NCBI GenBank assembly: GCA_905215755.1
Contig: CAJMRE010000003.1
Span: 1-64,000 of the forward strand
Length of the DNA: 64,000 nucleotides
Direction of reading: 5' to 3'
Source: an uncultured bacterium
Lineage (GTDB): Bacteria > Actinomycetota > Coriobacteriia > Coriobacteriales > Coriobacteriaceae
Below are positions 8,466 to 16,705 of this stretch, piece by piece (within the stretch, counting starts at the first letter, position 1; each line of letters opens with the position of its first letter). Under the pieces are notes generated by a model. That model was not told the origin of the DNA and did not search any database. It saw nothing but the letters and a program-made list of their open reading frames with translations. Made by a program: the position numbers and the translations under genes.

Positions 8466-9962
8466 TTGTCACAGTTCACCGATATCAGCCGCATTAACGT
8501 TTGCGGCGGCGACGGCGGAGCCGGATGCATGTCGTTTAGGCGCGAGGCATTTGTTCCCAAGGGCGGCCCCGATGGCGGCGACGGCGGTCGTGGCGGCAAT
8601 GTCGTCATCCAGGCCGATGCTCAGCTGTCCTCGCTGATCGATTACCGCTTTAAGCATCACTTCCGTGCCGAGCGCGGAACGCATGGCCAGGGTGCCCGCC
8701 GCAACGGCAAAAGCGGTGAGGACCTGATTTTGAAAGTCCCCATGGGCACCGTAGTCCGCGAGCTCGATCCCGAGACGCAGACCCCGATGTTCGAGATTGC
8801 CGACCTGGTGCACGACGGCGAGCGCGTTGTCGTGGCGCCCGGTGGTGCCGGCGGTCTGGGCAACACCCACTTTGTGACGTCGGTGCGCCGCGCGCCTGCG
8901 TTTGCCCAACTGGGTGAGCCTGCCGAGGAGCATTGGATCGAGCTCGAGATGAAGCTCATGGCCGATGCCGCGCTTGTGGGCTTTCCCTCTGTCGGCAAGT
9001 CCTCGCTCATCGCGCGTATGAGCGCTGCCCGCCCTAAGATCGCCGACTACCCGTTTACCACGCTCGTGCCCAATCTGGGCATGGTGCGTGCCGGCGAATA
9101 TTCTTACGTCGTTGCCGATGTCCCCGGTCTCATCGAGGGCGCGAGCGAGGGTAAGGGTCTGGGCCATCAGTTCCTGCGCCACATTGAGCGCACGGCCTTG
9201 ATCATGCATGTCGTTGACATGACGGGCGGGTTTGAGGATCGCGATCCGGTTGAGGACTATCGCATTATTAACCGTGAGCTTGAGCAGTATGGCGCTGAGC
9301 TTTCGGAGCGTCCGCAGATCGTCGTCGCCAACAAGTGCGATGCGCCGGGCATGGCCGACAAGATTGCCGACCTTAAGCGTGCGGCGCTCGACGACGGGCA
9401 TATGTTTTTTGCCGTGTCCGCTGTGACGGGTGCCGGTCTCAACACGTTGATGCTTGCCGTGGGCGAGCAGGTGGCCAAGCTCCGCGCTGAGCTGGCGGTC
9501 TCTGATGAGCCGGTCGATTTGCGCGACGAGGAGTGGGAGCGTCGCCGCCTGCAGCGCGAGAAGCGCTTCCACATTGTCCAGGAGGAGCCCGGTGCCTTCC
9601 GCGTTGTCGGTCGCGCCATCGAGCGCTTGGTTATCCAGACCGACTGGGAAAATGAGGAGGCCGTCATCTACCTGCAGCATAAGTTTTCCCGCATGGGCGT
9701 TGACGATGCGCTCGAAAAGGCCGGCTGCCGTGCCGGCGACGAGGTTCGCATTTGCCAGCGCGCCTTTGACTTTGAGGGCGCCGAGGACTTCTCGGAGTTC
9801 GAGGACGAGCATGAGGACGGTAGCGAGGACGTCGCCGTCGAGGTCGTTGATGTCGAGGATGTCGCGGACGATAGCTTGGAGGCTGTCGACGCGGTGGATG
9901 CCATTGACGGTACCGATGACGCTGTTGCTGCGGAAGACGTCGAGACCCCGGAGGGCGAGTAG
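8466..9962 (+). CDS. obg: Obg-family GTPase CgtA/ObgE
   Basis: A GTPase for late 50S assembly and stress signalling. The 498 residues show the glycine-rich Obg fold at the N-terminus (RINVCGGDGGAGCMSFRREA), then the G domain with GFPSVGKSSL (G1), DVPGLIEGASEGKGLGHQFL (G3/switch II) and NKCD (G4), then an OCT-type C-terminal domain. The last 65 residues or so are a run of Asp, Glu, Val and Ala, a disordered acidic tail. TTG 8466 is the start because MSQFTDISRINV matches the family N-terminus and AGGAGG precedes it. It heads the group obg-nadD-yqeK-rsfS. Confidence 0.95.
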   Translation: MSQFTDISRINVCGGDGGAGCMSFRREAFVPKGGPDGGDGGRGGNVVIQADAQLSSLIDYRFKHHFRAERGTHGQGARRNGKSGEDLILKVPMGTVVRELDPETQTPMFEIADLVHDGERVVVAPGGAGGLGNTHFVTSVRRAPAFAQLGEPAEEHWIELEMKLMADAALVGFPSVGKSSLIARMSAARPKIADYPFTTLVPNLGMVRAGEYSYVVADVPGLIEGASEGKGLGHQFLRHIERTALIMHVVDMTGGFEDRDPVEDYRIINRELEQYGAELSERPQIVVANKCDAPGMADKIADLKRAALDDGHMFFAVSAVTGAGLNTLMLAVGEQVAKLRAELAVSDEPVDLRDEEWERRRLQREKRFHIVQEEPGAFRVVGRAIERLVIQTDWENEEAVIYLQHKFSRMGVDDALEKAGCRAGDEVRICQRAFDFEGAEDFSEFEDEHEDGSEDVAVEVVDVEDVADDSLEAVDAVDAIDGTDDAVAAEDVETPEGE

Positions 9963-9965
9963 GCC

Positions 9966-10643
9966 ATGTCGCTGCGCGGTGGAATCGGTCTGCCCGAGCT
10001 TCCCATAGAGGACGGGCAGGAGTTTAGGCTCGGCATTATGGGCGGTACCTTTGACCCCATCCATTACGGTCACCTGGTGACCGCCGAGCAGGCACGTGAG
10101 TCCCTCGACTTGGACGCCGTGCTCTTTATGCCGGCGGGCTCGCCTGCCTTTAAACTCGACAAACCGGTGACGCCGGCCGAGGACCGTTATGCCATGACGG
10201 TCCTCGCGACCGCCGCGAACCCGGCCTTTTTGGCAAGCCGCTTCGAGATCGATCGTGCCGGTGTCACCTATACAGCCGATACGCTGCGCGCCCTGCGCGA
10301 CTTTTACCCGCCTCAGGTAAAGCTCTACTTTATTACGGGTGCTGATGCGATTATCGATATAGTGACCTGGCACAATGCTGATGAGATTGCCGAACTGGCA
10401 ACCTTTATTGCTGCGACGCGACCGGGCTTTGATATCGATACTGCTCGCGCGCGAATCAAAGAGTCGGGCCTGCCGTTCGACGTGCGCTATATTCAGATTC
10501 CGGCGTTGGCGATTAGCTCGACCAACATTCGCAAGCGGGTTGCCCGCGGCATGAGCGTGCGCTATCTTACGAGCGAGTCCGTGCTTGGCTATATCCGTAA
10601 ACGCGGCCTGTATGCCGATCTTGGGCAAGACGATTTTGAGTGA
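9966..10643 (+). CDS. nadD: nicotinate-nucleotide adenylyltransferase
   Basis: Joins NaMN and ATP to make deamido-NAD, the central step of NAD synthesis. The 225 residues carry the nucleotidyltransferase motif GGTFDPIHYGHL near residue 25 and the C-terminal ISSTNIRKR signature. An N-terminal extension of about 20 residues precedes the usual start. It lies 3 bases after obg and 12 before yqeK, the conserved obg-nadD-yqeK-rsfS order of many Gram-positive bacteria. Confidence 0.93.
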   Translation: MSLRGGIGLPELPIEDGQEFRLGIMGGTFDPIHYGHLVTAEQARESLDLDAVLFMPAGSPAFKLDKPVTPAEDRYAMTVLATAANPAFLASRFEIDRAGVTYTADTLRALRDFYPPQVKLYFITGADAIIDIVTWHNADEIAELATFIAATRPGFDIDTARARIKESGLPFDVRYIQIPALAISSTNIRKRVARGMSVRYLTSESVLGYIRKRGLYADLGQDDFE

Positions 10644-10655
10644 TGGGGGAGAACG

Positions 10656-11264
10656 TTGTCGGTAGAAGATCAGTTTGAGGGCGACGAGCGCGCGCTCTTG
10701 ACGCGTATCCACGAGTTGCTCGATGTGCGCATGAAGGATAAACGTAAGCGCTATGTGCATTCGCTCGGGGTTGCCGAGACTGCGCTGCACCTAGCCGAGG
10801 TATACGGCGTCAACCGCTTTGATGCCGCAGCCGCCGGCCTGATCCACGACTGGGACAAGGTACTCTCCGACGACGAGCTAGTCACGCGCGCTCTGCATTA
10901 CGGCATTAAAATTGCCGGCTCTCCGTCTGCCGCGACGCCGCTTTTGCATGGCCCGGTTGCCGCCTATGAGCTTCCGCAGCTTTTTCCCGAGCTACCGCCG
11001 GCGGTCTTTCAGGCTGTCGACCGTCACACCGTGGGCGCTTGCGACATGACGCCGCTCGATATGGTGGTCTTTGTGGCCGATGCCATCGAACCCAACCGCC
11101 ACGGTGATTATGCCCATGCGCTGCGCAAGATGGTGGGGAAGTCCTCGCTCGACGAGTTGTTCTTCTCCTGTTTTGCGCAGGGTCTGGTCTATGTGATCCA
11201 GACCGGGCGTTATCTTTATCCCACGGCTATTACGATTTACAACCATTACGCCCAGCTGCGCTAG
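10656..11264 (+). CDS. yqeK: YqeK-type HD-domain nucleotide hydrolase
   Basis: An HD-superfamily phosphohydrolase of 202 residues. Metal ligands are visible in RYVHSLGVAETA, in LIHDWDK (the HD pair) and in DRHTVG and VFVADAIEPN. YqeK proteins hydrolyse Ap4A symmetrically to ADP. The gene sits between nadD and rsfS, its standard place. TTG 10656 is the start after GGGGGAG. The family call is firm; activity of this copy is inferred. Confidence 0.85.
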   Translation: MSVEDQFEGDERALLTRIHELLDVRMKDKRKRYVHSLGVAETALHLAEVYGVNRFDAAAAGLIHDWDKVLSDDELVTRALHYGIKIAGSPSAATPLLHGPVAAYELPQLFPELPPAVFQAVDRHTVGACDMTPLDMVVFVADAIEPNRHGDYAHALRKMVGKSSLDELFFSCFAQGLVYVIQTGRYLYPTAITIYNHYAQLR

Positions 11265-11291
11265 CTCGGGCTGTCTAGAAAGAGGTATTCC

Positions 11292-11747
11292 ATGGCCGAC
11301 GAGACCATGACCGACGAGCAGATTCTTGAAGGTGTGGAGCACAAGAGTTTCGCTGCCACGTCCGACCGCACTGCCGCCTCGCTGTCCGCGAGCGGTGTCG
11401 CCGCCGAGGATGTCGCCCGCGCCGCCGCGCAGGCCGCCTACGACAAGAAAGGCGAGGACGTTCAGGTGCTCGACCTGACTGAGCTTTCTGATGTGTGCGA
11501 CTACTTTGTTCTCGCTTCCGGCACCAACAACCGCCAGGTCGATTCGATTGTCGACGAGATTGAGGAGAAGGTCGCCGAGGCTTGCGGCGAGCACCCGTTT
11601 TCCATCGAGGGCCGCGAGCAGAAGACCTGGATGCTCATGGACTACGGTTCGGTTGTCGTCCACGTCTTCACTCCCGAAGCCCGCGACTTCTACCGCCTCG
11701 AGAAACTCTGGGGAGACGCCCCCCAGCTCCCCCTCAACCTCCTCTAA
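11292..11747 (+). CDS. rsfS: ribosomal silencing factor RsfS (Iojap family)
   Basis: Binds L14 of the large subunit and blocks subunit joining under starvation. The conserved core runs from about residue 40 (AAQAAYDKKGEDVQVLDLTE) through CDYFVLASGTNNRQVDSI to WMLMDYGSVVVHVFTPEARD. The N-terminal 38 residues, rich in Thr and Ala, go beyond the family norm, giving 151 residues against about 105-120. The stop codon touches the first 35-bp repeat unit and a strong terminator follows. Confidence 0.93.
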   Translation: MADETMTDEQILEGVEHKSFAATSDRTAASLSASGVAAEDVARAAAQAAYDKKGEDVQVLDLTELSDVCDYFVLASGTNNRQVDSIVDEIEEKVAEACGEHPFSIEGREQKTWMLMDYGSVVVHVFTPEARDFYRLEKLWGDAPQLPLNLL

Positions 11748-11781
11748 ATGATTTTTCTGGGACGGGGATAAAATAATCATT
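11747..11781. repeat. 35-bp REP-like unit, left copy (beside the RAYT gene)
   Basis: The unit is bounded by AATGAT and ATCATT, which are complementary to each other, and holds a central GGGACGGGGA. The unit at 12633-12667 is the same length and lies in the opposite orientation; by hand alignment 28 of 35 positions agree. The first base is the last base of the rsfS stop codon. Confidence 0.75.
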
Positions 11782-11791
11782 GCTACCGTTT

Positions 11792-11830
11792 GCCGAACCG
11801 CTCACCTTTGTTGGGCGGTTCGGCCTTTTT
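11792..11830 (+). terminator. strong terminator after rsfS
   Basis: A perfect 10-bp stem (GCCGAACCGC 11792-11801 with GCGGTTCGGC 11815-11824) is followed by C and a T-rich run into 11845. It ends the obg-rsfS group and isolates the transposase gene from upstream transcription. Confidence 0.9.
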
Positions 11831-11884
11831 CTTCCTTTCCTTTTGTATGCTGTGACTACTGCATCCTTGGAAGGGAGGGTTTCG

Positions 11885-12625
11885 ATGACTCGTGTTGCCC
11901 GTGCGTTGTCCGAACTCGGCCATTATCACGTCATGCTCAAGGGCTGTGCTGGCCAGCTGATCTTCGAAGACGATGACGATCGCCTTTATTTTCTCAATCT
12001 ATTGAACAGACGATTTACGTCCGCTCATATTCGTCTTCTTGCCTGGTGCCTCATGGACAATCATGTTCACCTGCTATTTGATGATCTCGATAATCAGATG
12101 AGCGTTGCTATGCATGCGATTGATACGGCATATGCGAAACACTTCAATCAAAAAACCGGCCGCCGCGGACCGGTGTTCCAGGAACGATTCAAGAGTGTGA
12201 TCATTTCTGACGACAAACAGCTGCTCCGTTGCGTCCGATACATACACGACAATCCTGCAAAAGCAGGTATTTCTTCTGCTCCTCTGTATCGCTGGAGCAG
12301 CTTCCATGAGTATTTCTCTCATCCCGAAATTTGTGATTGTGAAGGTATTCTCAATCTGTTTGGGGGTACGGAAGCGTTTTATCTTTCGAGTACCGACGGC
12401 AAGCCTAATCCCTATTTTATGCCCGAAGGTAAGCATATCTCCGATATGGATGCGCTGGAAGTTGCCCGGGCTCTTTTGGCTCCGCATGAGCCTTATCAGC
12501 TTAAAACTTTGCCGAAATCAGAGCGAAATCGTCTTCTGGCAGTGTTGAGGCATCGGGGGTTTACGATTGACCAGATTTCGCGTCTGACGGGAATTGGGAC
12601 CAATATCATTCAAAGGGCGAAATGA
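11885..12625 (+). CDS. REP-associated tyrosine transposase-like protein (Y1/IS200-type HUH)
   Basis: A 246-residue HUH-type single-strand transposase homologue. The metal-binding HUH motif is in WCLMDNHVHLLF. A candidate catalytic Tyr is in AIDTAYAKHFNQ, followed by FQERFKSVIISDDKQLLRCV and YIHDNPAKAG, signatures of the COG1943/RAYT group rather than of IS200/IS605 TnpA. The C-terminus resembles a helix-turn-helix (FTIDQISRLTGIGTNIIQRA). ATG 11885 with GAAGGGAGGG before it is the start. Base composition is lower in GC than neighbouring genes, a sign of separate origin. It appears intact. Confidence 0.8.
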   Translation: MTRVARALSELGHYHVMLKGCAGQLIFEDDDDRLYFLNLLNRRFTSAHIRLLAWCLMDNHVHLLFDDLDNQMSVAMHAIDTAYAKHFNQKTGRRGPVFQERFKSVIISDDKQLLRCVRYIHDNPAKAGISSAPLYRWSSFHEYFSHPEICDCEGILNLFGGTEAFYLSSTDGKPNPYFMPEGKHISDMDALEVARALLAPHEPYQLKTLPKSERNRLLAVLRHRGFTIDQISRLTGIGTNIIQRAK

Positions 12626-12632
12626 CGCTCCA

Positions 12633-12667
12633 AATGATAAAAAAATCCCCGTCCTAGAATAATCATT
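12633..12667. repeat. 35-bp REP-like unit, right copy (inverted)
   Basis: The same outer AATGAT/ATCATT ends as the left unit, with TCCCCGTCC in the centre, the reverse complement of the left unit's GGACGGGGA. It sits 7 bases after the transposase stop and 33 bases before the end of the convergent dinB gene. Confidence 0.75.
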
Positions 12668-12700
12668 CGCAGCTACCCGGCTTTCATTTTGCCTCAGGGA

Positions 12701-13954
12701 CTAATCGTTGAAGCGGGATTGGCGGCCGAAGGATAGGGCGGTGTCGCCGAATTTGTCTCGGACGGCGTCGATGGCGACGGAGAGGTCGCGGCGGTCGCTG
12801 GATTGGGCTCCGCGGTCATCGATCTCGCAGAACAGGTCGGTTTGGATACCGCCTTGGTGGTTGAAGTCGCTCATGCTGATACCCGCCAGACGCACGTGCA
12901 TGCCTTCTTGCCAGATATTGTTGAGCAGCTCGAGCGCTACGGCCACAAAGATATTCTCGTCGTCGGTGGGGTGGGGCAAGCGGCGCTGTGCCGTGCGTCC
13001 GCTGCCATACGAATACTTGAGCTTGAGCGTTACGGTTCCGCCTGTCAGCCCTTGACGGCGCAGGCGGCGCCCAACCGACTCGCCGAGCAGCGCGATCGCC
13101 GCCTCGATATCCCCACGCTCAGTCAAATCCTTCGCAAAGGTGCGCTCATTGCTCACCGATTTAACTTCACGTTCCTCGTCCAGGCTGGTGACCTCGGATA
13201 CTTCGAGCCCCAAAGCACGTTGACGCATGCATTCACCATTCACGCCAAAGATTGCAGCTAGGGTGGACTCTGGCGCGCGTGAAAGCTCGCCAAGCGTATA
13301 GATGCGCATGCGGCGCAGTCGCTCCTCGGCCGAGCGCCCGATGCCGCTCATGGCAGATACCGGCAGCGCGGCCAAAAAGCGCTGCTCGGTTCCGGGGCGC
13401 ACGATGGTCAGCCCAAACGGCTTATCCCGCTCGCTTGCGATCTTTGCGACCGTCTTGTTGCAGCCCACGCCAATGGAGCACGTCACTCCCAGCGCTGCCA
13501 CGCGGTCGCTTATACGCCGCGCAACCAGCAGTGGGTCTTCGGGCGCAAAGCGACCCGGTGTGATATCGATAAAGGCTTCGTCGATGGATACGCGCTCAAC
13601 ACGCGGGGTCTCGTTGGCGAGAATCGCCATGACCTGCGCGCTCACCTCGCGGTAGCGATCAAAGTGCCCGTGCGTCCAAATGGCTTGCGGGCACAAGCGC
13701 CGCGCCTCGGCCGAGGCCATGGCCGAATGCACGCCAAAGCGGCGCGCCTCGTAGGAGCAGGTGGACACGACGCCGCGGGAATCGGCATCGCCACCCACGA
13801 TGAGCGGCTTGCCGCGCCACTCGGGATGGTCGAGCATCTCCACGCTCGCAAAAAACGCATCGAGATCCATGAGGCCCACCGCCGGTCCCGTCCAGGGCGG
13901 CGGTGTGACGCCCGCAGCATCCTCATAACCGTATGTATGTTCGCGTCTTTTCAT
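12701..13954 (-). CDS. dinB: DNA polymerase IV (Y-family translesion polymerase)
   Basis: A 417-residue Y-family polymerase for error-prone bypass of damaged templates. Visible motifs are LMDLDAFFASVE (first acidic site), YEARRFGVHSAM, VERVSIDEAFIDIT (SxDE catalytic pair), GVTCSIGVGCNKTVAKIAS and the little-finger domain. A clamp-binding motif QTDLF lies about 40 residues before the end. It is transcribed alone and converges on the RAYT segment. The ATG is only six bases from a TATACT box and has no ribosome site, so the mRNA may be leaderless. Confidence 0.93.
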   Translation of the reverse strand: MKRREHTYGYEDAAGVTPPPWTGPAVGLMDLDAFFASVEMLDHPEWRGKPLIVGGDADSRGVVSTCSYEARRFGVHSAMASAEARRLCPQAIWTHGHFDRYREVSAQVMAILANETPRVERVSIDEAFIDITPGRFAPEDPLLVARRISDRVAALGVTCSIGVGCNKTVAKIASERDKPFGLTIVRPGTEQRFLAALPVSAMSGIGRSAEERLRRMRIYTLGELSRAPESTLAAIFGVNGECMRQRALGLEVSEVTSLDEEREVKSVSNERTFAKDLTERGDIEAAIALLGESVGRRLRRQGLTGGTVTLKLKYSYGSGRTAQRRLPHPTDDENIFVAVALELLNNIWQEGMHVRLAGISMSDFNHQGGIQTDLFCEIDDRGAQSSDRRDLSVAIDAVRDKFGDTALSFGRQSRFND

Positions 13955-13960
13955 GGCATG

Positions 13961-13966
13961 AGTATA
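13961..13966 (-). promoter_or_regulatory. -10 box of dinB, possibly giving a leaderless mRNA
   Basis: On the minus strand TATACT ends six bases before the dinB ATG, so transcription would begin at or next to the start codon. No purine-rich ribosome site is present between. No convincing -35 box is seen. Confidence 0.4.
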
Positions 13967-14070
13967 CCGCGCAGCTCATGTGGGGTGCGTGGATGTGCTT
14001 GCAAATCGCGAATTCTTGTCTAAGATATGGATTTGCCTTCGACTACACCGAAGAAGTTGGTCTCACGGAC

Positions 14071-14099
14071 TTCACCTGCCCGCGTCGATGGCGTATTAT
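14071..14099 (+). promoter_or_regulatory. promoter for rpsP-khpA-rimM-trmD
   Basis: TTCACC at 14071-14076, a 17-base spacer and TATTAT at 14094-14099. It lies 57 bases before the rpsP start codon and no gene intervenes. Confidence 0.55.
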
Positions 14100-14155
14100 A
14101 TTCAACTGTTTGTTTGTAGTTGCAGCCTAAAGCTGCTTGGTTGGAGGAGTTTCCT

Positions 14156-14497
14156 TTGGCAGTCAAGATTCGCCTTGCTCGTCACGGCGCTAAGAAGCGT
14201 CCGTACTACCGTGTCGTCGTCGCCGATTCCCGCGCCCCGCGTGACGGTCGTATCATCGAGGAGGTTGGCCGCTACAACCCGATGACCGCCCCCAAGACCA
14301 TCAACCTCGATCTCGAGAAGATCGCTGACTGGCAGTCCAAGGGCGCTCAGCTCACCGACGCTGTCGCTGCTCTGGTCAAGGCCGCCAACGAGGGCGAGAA
14401 GACCGAGACCGTCGTCAAGAAGTCCAAGAAGCAGCTCGCCAAAGAGGCCGAGGCCGCTAAGGCTGCCGCTGAGGCCGCTGAGGGCGCCGAGGAGTAA
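14156..14497 (+). CDS. rpsP: 30S ribosomal protein S16
   Basis: A small-subunit assembly protein. The product starts MAVKIRLARHGAKKRPYYRV, the canonical S16 N-terminus, so TTG 14156 (after GGAGGAG) is chosen over an upstream in-frame TTG at 14120. At 113 residues it exceeds the usual 80-90 because of a C-terminal run rich in Lys, Ala and Glu. It leads the conserved rpsP-khpA-rimM-trmD operon. Confidence 0.96.
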   Translation: MAVKIRLARHGAKKRPYYRVVVADSRAPRDGRIIEEVGRYNPMTAPKTINLDLEKIADWQSKGAQLTDAVAALVKAANEGEKTETVVKKSKKQLAKEAEAAKAAAEAAEGAEE

Positions 14498-14500
14498 ATC

Positions 14501-14785
14501 GTGCCTGAGGTTGACGCTGCACAGCTCGAGGGTGAGGCAATGCTCTCAGATCGCATCGCCGATCTCGTCGAATATCTCGTTGTTCAGATCGTCGACGACC
14601 CGGATTCCGTGAGCCTTGAGGTCATCGATGGTGACGACGCCTCCACGATTGAGGTTTCGGTTGCCGAGGATGACGTCGCTAAGGTCATCGGCCGTCGTGG
14701 CCGTACCATCAAGGCCATTCGCACGCTCGCCCGTGCACTGGCCGCTCGCCTCGACACTGCAGTCGAGGTAGAGGTTCTGGGCTAG
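14501..14785 (+). CDS. khpA: KH-domain RNA-binding protein KhpA
   Basis: A single KH-domain protein, in other Gram-positives the partner of KhpB in RNA binding and cell elongation. The GxxG loop is present in VIGRRGRTIKAIRTLARALA. From GTG 14501 it has 94 residues. An in-frame ATG at 14540 with GAGGGTGAGG before it would give 81 residues (MLSDRIADLVEYLV), closer to the family norm, so the true start is uncertain. It lies 3 bases after rpsP and 4 before rimM. Confidence 0.88.
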   Translation: MPEVDAAQLEGEAMLSDRIADLVEYLVVQIVDDPDSVSLEVIDGDDASTIEVSVAEDDVAKVIGRRGRTIKAIRTLARALAARLDTAVEVEVLG

Positions 14786-14789
14786 GACC

Positions 14790-15311
14790 TTGAGGTCCCA
14801 GTACAAAAACATCGCCCGTGTGGTCAAGCCGCACGGAAGGAAGGGGGAGGTCCTCGCGCAGCCGCTGCGGGGGCTTCCTTCTGTATTGACGCCGGGTATG
14901 CGCGTCGCCTTGACGCCGCCGGCGCTCAAGCGTGACCGTTTTTGCACGGTCACATCCGTCACCGATACGGGCGATGGCGATCTGGTCTCGTTTGAGGGCA
15001 TTGATGACTTGACGGCCGCCGAGGGCATCACCGGATGCTACGTGCTGGCAAATCGTGACGACTTTGAGCTCGATTCGCTCGATGCCGCCTATACCGATCT
15101 GATGGGTCGCGAGGTGGTTGACGAGCGTTTCGGTTCGCTCGGCACGATTGTCGAGATCATGTCGACGCCCGCCAACGATGTTTGGGTTGTCGAGGGCGAT
15201 CGGTACGGCGAGGTGCTGATTCCCGTGATCGAGCAGGTTGTGCTCGATCTTCCCGATCAGGGGACAATTTCCGTCCACGTTATGGACGGGTTGATTGATA
15301 TGGACAAGTAG
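14790..15311 (+). CDS. rimM: 16S rRNA processing/ribosome maturation factor RimM
   Basis: Assists 30S head assembly by binding S19. The 173 residues show the N-terminal RimM barrel (NIARVVKPHGRKGEVLAQPL) and the C-terminal PRC barrel (YTDLMGREVVDE to VIEQVVLDL). The start is TTG 14790, four bases after khpA. Position between khpA and trmD is the classical one. Confidence 0.92.
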   Translation: MRSQYKNIARVVKPHGRKGEVLAQPLRGLPSVLTPGMRVALTPPALKRDRFCTVTSVTDTGDGDLVSFEGIDDLTAAEGITGCYVLANRDDFELDSLDAAYTDLMGREVVDERFGSLGTIVEIMSTPANDVWVVEGDRYGEVLIPVIEQVVLDLPDQGTISVHVMDGLIDMDK

Positions 15312-15321
15312 GGAGGACAAC

Positions 15322-16080
15322 ATGCTGATTGAGACCCTTTCGGTCTTTCCCGAGATGTTTGAGCCCGTCATGTCCACATCGATCTTGGGCCGCGCCCGCA
15401 AGGCCGGCCTTTTTGATTTTAAGGCCTATAACCTGCGCGACTGGACGCACGACCGCCATCGTACCGTCGATGACGAGCCGTACGGCGGCGGGCAGGGCAT
15501 GCTTATGAAGGTCGAGCCCATCGCCGAGGCCATCGAGGCTATTAGTTCCGAGGGTCCCAAGCCCACCGTGGTGTTCTTTACGCCCTGCGGCGAACCCTTT
15601 ACGCAGCATGTGGCCGAGCGCCTACTCAAAAGCGAGCGCCTGCTGTTTGTTTGCAGCCGCTACGAGGGCGTCGACGAGCGCGCTTATGCGTATGCCGACG
15701 AGCGCCTGTCGATCGGCGACTACGTGCTTACGGGCGGCGAGCTTCCCGCTATGGTCGTTGCCGATGCTGTCGTACGTTTGATTCCCGGCGCCCTTGGTGA
15801 CGAGATGAGCAATGTCGATGAGTCGTTCTCGACTGCCGAGGACGGTGGCCTGCTCGAGTACGCGCAGTACACCCGTCCCGCCGAGTTCAACGGCGAGGGC
15901 GTGCCGCCGGTGCTCGTGAGCGGTGACCATGCCAAGGTTGACGCCTGGCGCCGTAAGAATGCCATCGAGCGCACCTGCCGCTGGCGTCCCGACCTGATCG
16001 AGACGGCGCGGCTTACGCCCGAGGAGCGCGCATACGCGCAGGACATCCTGGACGCATCGTATTCGCAGAGCAAGGAGTGA
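15322..16080 (+). CDS. trmD: tRNA (guanine-37-N1)-methyltransferase
   Basis: Methylates G37 next to the anticodon, preventing +1 frameshifts. The 252-residue product begins MLIETLSVFPEMFEPVM and has the SPOUT knot segment around VCSRYEGVDERA and SIGDYVLTGGELPAM. ATG 15322 follows GGGAGGA; an in-frame TTG at 15295 inside rimM is rejected because the family starts at the ATG. The C-terminal half (RPAEFNGEGVPPVLVSGDH, RRKNAIERTCRWRPDLI) is complete. rplS, often next, is about 8 kb away here. Confidence 0.96.
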   Translation: MLIETLSVFPEMFEPVMSTSILGRARKAGLFDFKAYNLRDWTHDRHRTVDDEPYGGGQGMLMKVEPIAEAIEAISSEGPKPTVVFFTPCGEPFTQHVAERLLKSERLLFVCSRYEGVDERAYAYADERLSIGDYVLTGGELPAMVVADAVVRLIPGALGDEMSNVDESFSTAEDGGLLEYAQYTRPAEFNGEGVPPVLVSGDHAKVDAWRRKNAIERTCRWRPDLIETARLTPEERAYAQDILDASYSQSKE

Positions 16081-16082
16081 GA

Positions 16083-16646
16083 ATGGTTCCATCGCAGCAT
16101 TCCGTGCTAAAGGGTGCGTTTGAGTGGATCGTGGTCGTCGCGATCGCACTGGTCGCCACCTTCCTGATTCGCTCGTTTGTGGTCGAACCCTTTGTGGTGC
16201 CCACCGGCTCCATGGAGTCCACGATCGAGATCGGCGACCAGATCCTGGCGCAAAAGGTGAGCCTTGAGCTCGGCCAGCCCGTCAGCCAAGGCGATATCGT
16301 GGTGTTCCACAACCCCGATGGCACCTCCGAGCACGATGTTCTCGTCAAGCGTGTTATTGCCACGGCCGGCCAGACGGTCGACCTTCGGGACGGCAAGGTG
16401 GTCGTTGACGGCCAGGCGCTCGACGAGGACTACACGACCGGCATGAGCTGGCCGCTTTCGGTCCAGGCTCCCGGCGCTCAGGTAAGCTATCCCTACACCG
16501 TTCCCGACGGGTGCGTGTGGGTGATGGGCGACAACCGCGAAAACTCTGCCGACTCACGTTACTTTGGTCCCGTCGATCGCTCTGATTTGATCGCCGTGGC
16601 GCTTGTGCGCTACTGGCCGCTCAACCGCATCGGCGCTATCGACTAA
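16083..16646 (+). CDS. lepB: type I signal peptidase
   Basis: Cleaves signal peptides on the outer face of the membrane. A single N-terminal membrane helix (about residues 14-32) is followed by the catalytic Ser43 in VPTGSMESTI and Lys89 in VLVKRVIATAGQ, then GDNRENSADSRYFGPV. The 187-residue size fits the short Gram-positive SipS type. ATG 16083 is preferred (AAGGAG six bases before); a GTG at 16077 overlapping the trmD stop is also in frame. Confidence 0.93.
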   Translation: MVPSQHSVLKGAFEWIVVVAIALVATFLIRSFVVEPFVVPTGSMESTIEIGDQILAQKVSLELGQPVSQGDIVVFHNPDGTSEHDVLVKRVIATAGQTVDLRDGKVVVDGQALDEDYTTGMSWPLSVQAPGAQVSYPYTVPDGCVWVMGDNRENSADSRYFGPVDRSDLIAVALVRYWPLNRIGAID

Positions 16647-16705
16647 AAACCGCTATAGTACAGTACCTAACCGTGTAATCGTTTCGACGAGGGGATATTA
16701 GAGGC

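Larger units (their letters stand above)
11747..12667. mobile_element. RAYT gene bracketed by inverted 35-bp REP-like units
   Basis: A single Y1-transposase-like gene lies between two inverted copies of a 35-bp unit (11747-11781 and 12633-12667). The segment is visibly richer in A and T than the genes around it. No target-site duplication could be recognised outside the units. The arrangement resembles REP/RAYT loci, in which a domesticated single-copy transposase is flanked by the short palindromes it helps to spread. The rsfS terminator lies inside the segment, so the left unit was placed right at the rsfS stop. Confidence 0.65.

Noticed and set aside
8469..10790. A 773-codon minus-strand frame opposite obg, nadD and yqeK
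   Set aside because: It runs through three well-supported plus-strand genes and has no family features.
16647..16705. A T-box leader before glyQS
   Set aside because: Only 59 bases separate lepB and glyQ, too short for a T-box, and no T-box core sequence or terminator is seen.
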